Below, piece by piece: positions 56,001 to 64,000 of a stretch of DNA of 64,000 nucleotides. This stretch comes from Otatea glauca. Taxonomy: Eukaryota > Streptophyta > Magnoliopsida > Poales > Poaceae. The notes beneath the pieces are model-generated. The model was not told the origin of the DNA. It ran no database searches and saw only the letters and a list, made by a program, of their open reading frames with translations. The stretch is from the NCBI GenBank assembly GCA_036346275.1, contig CM070730.1, positions 6,138,309-6,202,308 on the forward strand, in the 5' to 3' direction. Made by a program: the position numbers and the translations under genes. Position 1 is the stretch's first letter. Each line of letters begins with the position of its first letter.

Positions 56001-57660
56001 ATGCTCAATGGCGATAGCAAAAGATGATTCAAACGTACTTGTTGTCAGTTAGTCAGGTACTTCTCATAGATGGATGTTAAATTCAAGTTGCTGCTTTCAT
56101 ATATGTTCGGTGAAGTAGATATTTGATGAATGATCTCTGCCTCCGACGCATGGAACCTTCGTGAACCATTCACTGCTAGCAGGTGGGTGGAAACATGGCC
56201 AGTAGGCCCAGTACTAGCAATTAATTTCATTATGACTTGGTTTAGTTAAAATGCTATGTCTTAGTCCTTGTCAGCTACTTAATCTAGTTCATACGTGGCT
56301 TTCCGCAAATAAAAGAACCTCAAGCCTTCCCTTATTATGTCTTACATCTATTATAATTGCATTCCGTGCAATGGCTATAGCTTGCTGCGTAACTTTGTAG
56401 TCACTGTTGCTCAATTACAATCATTCAGTTAAGTGGAGAAGAACTTGCATACGCTTAATCGCTGACAAGACTGGAAGTCGAAGAGGCTGATAACTAAGTC
56501 ACGAGGCCTGGTCGGTTGCCTGTAGGCATATCTTGAGGGTCCCACCTAGATTTTGTTTCCGTTTCCACTGCATATCTTTAGTGGTTTTGGTCTGATTGGC
56601 CATTCTGTAAGTCAAAAGCCGTAAGACCTATTTATGCATCGTTTAATATATGTAGTAATAGTTTTGCTTATTACGAGATATGTGTTTGATATTCAATGAT
56701 GTTATTAGATGCATTAGCTACTGATCTAGAGATTAATGCTAATGTACAAAGGAGATTTGATGATTTACCATGTTTTAGTTGAAGTCACAAGTAAATAAAA
56801 GTAAATCATCAATTTTTTCAATGTACACCAAGGTTTTCGGATTGCTAGTGAGGATCCCGACATTGGAGCCCCTGATCAAATGACAAGTCTTCTGTTCGTA
56901 ACACAAAAGTTTTATTTTCTTTAACCCACCCAAAATCTCCTGCTGGCCAATAGAGACACGAGATTATTCTCAAGGTAATGTAGTTGTACTGCTAGTAGTA
57001 CACTTGTAATTTATTTTGCTTCTATTTCTATTTATTTGTTAATTCTAATCGCTTTTCACATGATCCTGGTACAGAGCTTTTTTAATCGACCTTTGATTAC
57101 GAGCCAAAGACACAGAGTGTCACGTGCTTAAGGTATGCTACGGTCGGCACTCGTAATATTGCAAATACTCATAATATGTACAATGGTATAGATAACTGTT
57201 GTCTAGAATACCTCTCTATGTAATCTGTAGATAGCACTAAAGTCATCTCCTATAATGAGTTGTATTTGTAGTTGTCAATATAGAACCCCACAATTCCATG
57301 AAACTTGAAAATTGTTGATCAACACAAAATTATATCTTTGCGATCTATTGTTTTGCTTGTTTGCCACAATATAAATACACTTGCGTGAATAATATTATGA
57401 ATTTATTGCATAAGACAAATATTAGTATATAAGAAAAGGGTTAGTTCACACACATTGGACAAAGAGAGAAGCGCATGCGGGTCTGCTTTTTTTAAAGCAT
57501 GTTCGGCTCATACAATTTATGTATTTTTTTCTTCGGTACAAATATATATTTAAAAAACTTATTATGAGTGAAATATAGAAAATATGATAAACACAATTAT
57601 ACGGAATTGCATTTATAGGGAATGAGTACCTATCGATACTAGATCAAGAAACAACAGACT
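56001..57660. other. intergenic DNA
   Basis: 1.7 kb with no recognised gene, RNA gene or repeat family. AT-rich towards 57.6 kb. Confidence 0.5.
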
Positions 57661-58041
57661 TCAATCATTACCAAAGCTGCACATCTGCGTGGGCGGATGA
57701 GAAATAACCATGACTGTCGGATCTAAGCACCTTTCAGTCCGTAGCTTGGGAGAATACAAATCGGGGTTACCGACGATGGTGGAGGCAGAAGCGGCTGTGG
57801 AGGCGTCTCTGATGACCGGCTTAGGAGGTGTAGGTTTCTCTAGCAATGTATCCTTTCTAGGCGGTCGTCGTGGCATCCTTGGGTTACAATGGCAGGCACA
57901 GGTGACGACGACGGCCGCGGTTAACGGAGGCAGTGTAGGTTTTGGCTGTTGTGCAAAGAAGAAATTTGGTTGGATGGAGAAGATATAGGGTTGAGCGAGG
58001 AATGAAATGAGGTTGTGCGGGAGTTTGGAAAGGGATGACAT
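57661..58041 (-). CDS. hypothetical 126-residue open frame
   Basis: ATG 58041 to a stop at 57661. The N-terminus is hydrophobic and Phe-rich (FLAQPYIFSIQPNFFFAQQ), then Pro/Arg-rich (MPRRPPRKDTLLEKPTPPKPV), ending in a Cys/Pro tail. The composition (Ser/Ala and basic, few acids early) could be an organelle-targeting leader, but no downstream exon is evident. The opposite strand also has a 92-codon open frame here, which lowers confidence. It may be an isolated exon or gene fragment. Not recognised. Confidence 0.3.
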   Translation of the reverse strand: MSSLSKLPHNLISFLAQPYIFSIQPNFFFAQQPKPTLPPLTAAVVVTCACHCNPRMPRRPPRKDTLLEKPTPPKPVIRDASTAASASTIVGNPDLYSPKLRTERCLDPTVMVISHPPTQMCSFGND

Positions 58042-58489
58042 CTCGTATAGACAGCTTATGTCAGCCTACTGTACATGCCTATTACACACCTCACGGTTTG
58101 AATAAGTAAAGCTTTGTGCTGGCGAAAAGACAACTAGCTGAGACTTATCCGCCCGTCGATTGTTGATCAGACGGTACCAAAGCCTATCCTGCTTCGTGCG
58201 CGTGTCCTAAATAAATGGGCCATATACCTACGACTAAAGCGGGCCGACGAAGTAAAAGAGGACGGACCCAAAACAAATTTGCCAAAGGCTCTGTCCGGTC
58301 CTCCTCCAGCACCACCTCACCGACTGAGTTGTGGGGTCGGGGTCCAGGCACAGACAGAGAGCCAGAGACTGATCAACTGCCAAGGATGGCGCGAAAATCT
58401 AGGCTGCTGCACAGCTCGTGTTGCCATGTGACCATCATCCACCTCCCTTTCCCCTCTCTAATCACTCACCAGTCATCACTTCGTTAGTC

Positions 58490-58626
58490 AGTTCATCACA
58501 AGCGCGCGCACCAACCGCATTCTGGGTCTTGGGGTTTCATCGTCATCAATCGATCTCTCCGATCTTCTCTTCCGCCGTCCTATCCTGAATTCTCGATAAT
58601 TTGATATACCTCCTATTGGATTTCAG
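58490..58626 (+). promoter_or_regulatory. likely 5' UTR exon of the decayed gene
   Basis: Pyrimidine-rich, GC-balanced sequence ending CAG|GTATGC at 58627, followed by an AT-rich stretch and a possible first coding ATG at 58804. Confidence 0.4.
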
Positions 58627-58803
58627 GTATGCTTGCTCCGCCTAGTCTGTTATATTCTAGGTAAAAGTAAAAAAGTGACCCTAATTTTGCGATATTTTTC
58701 TCCTTGACATAATGTGCTTAAATATAGGGACAATCTTTATTTTTCTGTGTGCTTACATCCAGATCCAGGGTGATTTGGTTTTGTTCGATTGGAAGCAACT
58801 GAC

Positions 58804-61800
58804 ATGACAAGGTCCAGGAATCACACCATCAAACCAAGGTGGCTCTTCTTCTCTTTTCTCTCCAAATCACACACACGCCTGTATGGATAGATGGTTCAAT
58901 CATAGTTTTGTTTCTTGGGGTTCTAGTTGTAGGCTAGATCGGTAAGTGCAGTACAAGCCCGGGTAGCTGCCGTCGCGACCTGAATAGGAATTGGACATGG
59001 CTAGAGCCTAGAGGTAGTTTCAGTAGGAGACGCAAGCAAAGGAAATCCGGGGGCAGCCGGCATGTATGGGACGACAAGGTGACTGATGATACACAAAGCC
59101 ACAAATGATACACAAAGCCCTGTTCCAGTCAGCTGCATGATTTCTTCTTGTCACACACTGAAATGAAACTCCATGGCGATGTGTTGATGTGCTTTTGATT
59201 TCAGGAAGCATGGTACCGTGCGTCGCCCACGAGAATCGTGAAGCTGTACTCGTATCTGACAGCCGAGCAGCGTGAACTGATAAGAGGATGCCGGCTTCGG
59301 TGGCCTTCTAAAAATCCGCTGCCCCACGCTGCCCTCAGGGTTGTGCAATTGGCTCCTTCAGCGATTTGACACGGAGTCTTGCCAGTCGGTAATCAGGGGC
59401 CGGGGAGGGTCCCGGTCACCAGCGACAGTGTGCATCAAATCCTAGGCATCCTGAACAAAGGAGCCGATGTCGAATACGGCTTGACGCGGAGAGCATTACA
59501 TTCCGAAGGACCGAAAAGTCTACTAGAGGCAACTAAAAAGGTGACTAGAGGCGAAGTAGATAGAAGTCAAGTAAAATTGGTCAAATGAAAAACTTCTCTC
59601 AAAGAATAAAATCAAAGCCCTAAAAGATCAAATGAATGTGGAAAATCAATTTTTAGAGAACTCAGCCTAGAATCGGCACAACCGCCGTGTAGGAGGCGGT
59701 ATTACCGCAATAAATAGTAAAATCAGCTCAATAAACAGTAAAATCAGCACAATTTTAAAACCAAAATAGGTATATCTTTTGATCGGCTAATCCAAACCCC
59801 ATGAAATTTTATATGTACCTTCTTACGAGTGTCAGGAACTTATTCCAACCTTTAATCACAAAGATTGACGTCAAAGTTCCGACATTTTTTGAATTTAGCA
59901 AAGGTTGCACCAAAACAGGGTCAAATACAAAAACTTCACCCTGAGCTTGCTTGAGGGGATTTGATGATCAAGATGACCTTAGATGGTCTCTTACATATCA
60001 CAGCAAGCTATAACACCAAAGAGAAAACCCTCAAACGAGCAAGATCAAAATCTACCTCAAATCCTTCCTCTTAAGCCAAAAATCGGTTTCTTGAGAAATC
60101 TCTTAATGATCATGTGAGAGCTTGCCTAGATGATTGGGATATGATCCACAGAGGATTCATCTATCAATTATTCATTTTTAGCAATAAAAGATCAAGAGAA
60201 GAAGAAATCACCAAAAAAGATAAAAAAAAACCCAAGAAGAGGGAAGATCAATACATGAGGCAAAACTTGAGCATGAATTTTGATTTCATTTCAGAGCAAG
60301 ATGGATGATTACAAAGCTTCTCACCTGAGGGCAAACCTCCCAAAGAGCACTCACACACCCACACACAAGAAAACCAAAATCTTATGAAAATCCTAAACCT
60401 AGAGTCTTAAGGCTTAGTAGATTAAGGCCTCACCTCTCTCTACATCTCCTTATATAGAGGAGGCAACCATAACTCTAAAACCCATATGTATATGGGCTAA
60501 CCTGATAACTCAATACACATAACGGGTTTTACACTCACACAAGCACGCTTCTCAAAGTTGCATTCTTCATGACGCCCAATTAGCTCAACGAACCTCAATT
60601 TGCATCCATGTCCACTTTATCTTGACCTAAACCACTTAGGCCACCGTCACGGTTTTACAAACCGCTTAGATCGCCGGTAATGGATAAATTACCAATTTGC
60701 CCCACGGCCGATCTTTTCCTTCCACTTGAAGCATTGCCCATGCTTCGTCATCCACCATGTGACCTCAATGACTTTCCACCAAGCCTTTCACGTGTCTGGA
60801 CTCCTTGAACTGTCCTTGCTTGCAAACGAGCCCAAGTCACTTGGCGTGCTACATGTCCTTGACCGCTTCACCATGACAGCTTCGGTTTACTTGACCGTTT
60901 TGGACCTCAACTCCTCCCTGAGTATAGTCCCAGTCTATGCCGTTACCTGCTATGTCCATCACCAGTGCTTCATGCTCTGGCTCCTTGTCTTCCTGGCTCA
61001 CAACCACTTCCCGCCCTTGGTCATCTTCCGGTATCCCTAGACCGTTCTAGACCTCAGTGTTGATTGTTGATCCAAATTCAAGAGAAGGCCAAACTTCTGA
61101 TTTTTTTGACCTAGGTCACCGCCGCCTATATATATTTCCACGTTAAATCTCGTGTCTCTTGTTCTCTTTGTGGTTTGATCTTCTTCATATTTTGTTCGTT
61201 ATTTTATAACACTCAGCTCTCCTAGCCTAGTTCTAGTCTCCTCCGCCTCATCATGACCTATTTTCGAAGTCCTGCAACCACACAGACAAGCAAACACATC
61301 ACGTAGCATTGTTCACAATATATGCAATTAAACAATTACATAATTCAAACAGAATTCACAACTTCCTGCCAAAGTCGACACTATTACCCCCCTAGGGACA
61401 GTAGTAATGACCCGATACTACCGCCAACCCGAGACTGGTAGTACCGCTCAGCACAAACCCATTTTCCACACTCTAGAAAATAACTACCGTCTTAGGGTCG
61501 GTAGTACCGCTCGACTCAACCCAGAGAAACACCTCTCTGTAAAATACCTACCGCTATCTATAGACCGGTAATACCGCAAGGCCGGCACTACCGCCCATTT
61601 GACCTTTTTGCTACAGATTCTATGTCTAGACTCACTTGATAGTTGATACTGGTAAGTTGTAACACACAAATACCCGATGCGACACAACGGATATGTGCAT
61701 GGAACAGGAAGCTTATAGACAAAGTCATTGAGATGGACATGAAGAAGAATGGCTCCTTTGGAAAATGCTTTGTAAGTTCTTCTCTTATTGCTTTTCCCTG

Positions 61801-63047
61801 AAATGGCAATGTCTTTTTTATCTGCTATGATCCTCCTCTGTAACGCAGTTGAAAAAGAAAAAGAAAGCTGCTGGTAACCCTAACTCTAATGGTGCTTTAA
61901 GCGCATCTGCCCTCTTCGGAAGCATCCCAGGAATAGCAAATTTTGTGTCGTTAAATGTTCCACCTGGGTTCAGTCCACAGGTAAGTAGTTTTCCTCTTAT
62001 CTTTTTTCCTTAAAATTCTATCTTTTGTTGTAAACCCTTCAAATGTTACGTGCAGTTGAAAAAGGGAGCTACTGGTAACATCATCTCTAGGGGCACTTCA
62101 AATGTCCTACCTGGGTACAGTCCACAGGTAATCCAGCATTTTTTTATATATAAAAAAGTGTCTTTTGTAGCTACCTTTCTTGGCATCGACATTTTCCTCT
62201 CTGCTGATTTTGTGTTTGCCACGTGTTTATGCCTGTGGAAGAAGGATGTCTTATGCAACGCCGTAGGCAATCTTTGTTCAAGTATCACAGACACACTCAA
62301 AATTCATGCGTGGTCTCTGGACTTGAAGGCTGCAGTGGAGAAGCCGGCAAAGATAGTGGAGCTGCCCTGAGAGAAGATTACGATGTCGTGAACAATGGTG
62401 ACCACAGGAATGAAGACATGCCCCCAGAAGATCGTTCCGAGCTGCAAACTAAGGACATGGAAGACACATCAGTCGAAGAGTATGAAGATGAAAGTTTCGG
62501 GGAAGGAGAGGCAGGTGACTGGAGCAACACGGACTCTGAAGATGATCCTGACTGGGAAGACGACTCCAATAGCATCACACAGAACAGTGACAATAACGAG
62601 CCTGGAGATGGAACAACCAAATCTGGAGAAGGGACAAGCAAAGGTCCAGGACACGATTCAGATATTCTGGAGGGTGATCAAGATAGAAGGAATGAGTGCA
62701 CCGACGAACATGTAGATCTTGCATAAAGAACATCAGAAAATGCTGATGGAGATGTGGAACCAGCTCCTGCGGTGTCACAGGCAAGGAGCACACATCAGGA
62801 AAACAGTGAAAATAGTTATATAATTGCGGATAAGGTGGCGATTCAGTCTGCCAGCCCATTGCTCGGCAGACCATCTAGCCTGAGGTTGTATGATAATGGG
62901 AACCCCTCAAAGGGAGACGGGAACTTGGACAAGGCTCCCATTATTGATTTGAATAATCCGACAAGTTCAGACAGCGATTGGGCCTCATGTCTTTCAACTC
63001 AGTGGCTGAAATGCCTATGGACAGAAACGAAAAAAAGAAGAAGGCCG
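58804..63047 (+). pseudogene. decayed multi-exon gene, plant Ulp1-associated (DUF1985-like) N-terminal type
   Basis: Possible exon 1 at 58804. An exon from 59205 reads RASPTRIVKLYSYLTAEQRELIRG, then, after a frameshift, CPTLPSGLCNWLLQRFDTE and VPVTSDSVHQILGI. This pattern I associate with the N-terminal domain of transposon-associated plant genes that often carry a Ulp1 protease. An LTR-like insertion (about 59590-61620) separates it from later exons: about 61690-61766, 61849-61980 and 62056-62127, all with GT-AG borders. The last exon is acidic and Ser-rich (about 62230 onward). An in-frame TAA at 62724-62726 interrupts it; the same frame then stays open to 63047, where a copia LTR begins. 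Two adjacent exons look duplicated. No protease domain is seen. Product and function unknown. Confidence 0.6.
59590..61620 (-). repeat. LTR-like insertion (possible SIRE-type solo LTR)
   Basis: Minus-strand layout: short palindromic repeats (TACCG/CGGTA pairs) at 61390-61600, a TATA box (CTATATAAGG on the minus strand, about 60450-60460), and another small set at 59675-59711. The same order of array, TATA and array occurs in the copia LTR at 5.7-25.7 kb. No exact ends or target duplication could be fixed. Confidence 0.4.
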
Positions 63048-63275
63048 TGTTGGGAAACCCAGATGGCCCATTGAAGATTCATGCTGGTCCCTTAGCCTAA
63101 ACCCTGGATGAGCGCTATAAAAGGAGGAAGGGGGTCCCCCTAATGTACAAGCAATCATTAGCAATAAAGAATCTCCGCTGTTGCTCTCCCTAAACACGTG
63201 TCTCTCTCTCTTTCTGTTCTCCAATTCAGATCTGTTCGAGAACCCCGGACTATTCGATAGCGAGGTTCCTTAACA
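63048..63275 (+). repeat. short copia LTR (Ale/Retrofit-like)
   Basis: 228 bp, TGTTGGGAAACC to CCTTAACA. It contains a TATA box (CTATAAAAGG near 63115). It is followed directly by CGTTATCAGCACGA, the primer-site signature seen after many plant copia LTRs of this type. It truncates the preceding decayed gene. Confidence 0.85.
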
Positions 63276-64000
63276 CGTTATCAGCACGAAGCTCTACCGG
63301 AGTTCAGATTGAAAAGGTGAGAAAAGGTGGGAATTCGACGATTGAATCTAATCGCTGTTGTTTTCTATGCATGCATCTAACCTACGCATCGGTACTGCGT
63401 TCGTCACGTGGCAAGAAGCTACATCGACACGAAACAATAGTACACATGAAGCATATTTACATCCAGAAAAAAAAGGAAGAAAGGCTGTCGCCTCGGCATG
63501 CAGCCACCGCGTAACCCGCCGAGCATGAAGCCCGGCCTTGGCCTACGCGCTAGCAGCACGCCGCCGCTCCGCCGCGTCGTCACCGGCCAGACCCGCCGAG
63601 CATGAAGCCCGCCTCGGCCGTGTCGCCGCGTCGGACGCCCGCCTCGCCCACCGCCTCGTGGCACGGCACGCCCGACGCACCACTCGCACACGCAGCCGGG
63701 CGCCGATGCCTCGGCTCCAGCGCAGCGCAGCGCCTCAGCGCCTGGCGCCGCGCAGCCGCGCCTCCGGCCGGCTCAAGCATGAGTGCCGCTCGAAGCCTCG
63801 CCGCCGCCGCCCGACGGCGCCTCGGCCTCGCGCGCTGCCGCCGCAGCGCCTCGGCCTCGGCGTCGACCACGCCGCCGCCGCTGCCCAAAGCGCCGCGATG
63901 CCGGTCGCGTCGCGCGCGCGCGCCGCCTCGGCCTCCGTCGCGCCGCCTTGGCATCGCCATGAGCTTAGTCTTCGCGCGCACACGCGCGCGGCCGTCGATG
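63276..64000 (+). mobile_element. internal region of the copia element, running off the window
   Basis: Primer-site-like start, then about 200 ordinary bases. From about 63475 the sequence is very GC- and CpG-rich. A 21-bp unit (CCCGCCGAGCATGAAGCCCG) occurs at about 63516 and 63593. No gag domain is reached before the window ends. Long open frames here on either strand reflect base composition. Confidence 0.6.

Noticed and set aside
63580..63983. 133-codon minus-strand frame at the right edge
   Set aside because: Ala/Arg-rich product of GC-rich repeats within a copia internal region; no domain.

Overview
The window is nuclear DNA from a grass (Poaceae); I cannot name the species. The reasons are the mix of transposons (SIRE-like and other Ty1/copia elements, a chromovirus Ty3/gypsy element with LTRs of about 3.1 kb, Stowaway, Tourist, hAT and CACTA elements), GC-rich coding exons in AT-rich intergenic DNA, and plant-only gene families. 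There are four convincing cellular protein genes, one decayed gene, and a large amount of nested transposon. I saw no rRNA or tRNA gene and no CRISPR array.

1-25.7 kb is a nest. A minus-strand Ty1/copia element (RNase H at the left edge of the window, gag near 5.7 kb, 5' LTR starting at 5749) is split by a Ty3/gypsy chromovirus at 6798-25321. The target site GAGTC is present on both sides of the gypsy, and the rest of the copia LTR resumes at 25327-25707. The gypsy block has three LTRs and two internal regions; the second internal region and the third LTR have lost their facing ends. Its reading frames are broken mostly at CAG, CTG and CCG sites.

25.7-31.4 kb is AT-rich intergenic DNA built from small repeats: a foldback element, a MITE family, a hAT-like element carrying a MITE that in turn carries a solo LTR, and a Stowaway MITE.

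31.4-36 kb is the first gene island: a BRANCHLESS TRICHOME-like coiled-coil gene (+) converging on a two-exon D6PK-like AGC kinase gene (-). The DNA upstream of the kinase (5' leader and promoter, about 35.9-37.7 kb) has a second, CDS-less copy at 39.7-40.5 kb. MITEs, a perfect 110-bp duplication and a foldback copy lie between.

41.1-43.3 kb is a complete LTR-retrotransposon that encodes only Gag (TR-GAG type), with 655-bp LTRs and an ATATC target duplication. 43.7-47.1 kb is a six-exon PTPMT1-type phosphatidylglycerophosphate phosphatase gene (-). 49.3-50.7 kb is an intronless membrane-anchored DUF4408/DUF761-type gene (-). 52.9-53.9 kb is a complete small CACTA element with target duplication CCA, and 54.6-56.0 kb is a decayed copia 5' end. 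58.5-63.0 kb is a decayed multi-exon gene resembling the N-terminal parts of plant Ulp1-associated genes, interrupted by an LTR-like insertion and cut off at 63048 by the short LTR of another copia element that runs off the window.

The four cellular genes have no evident pathway link: auxin-transport kinase signalling, epidermal cell shape, mitochondrial phospholipid synthesis and an uncharacterised membrane protein. The most unusual material is in the transposons and in the kinase promoter duplication.
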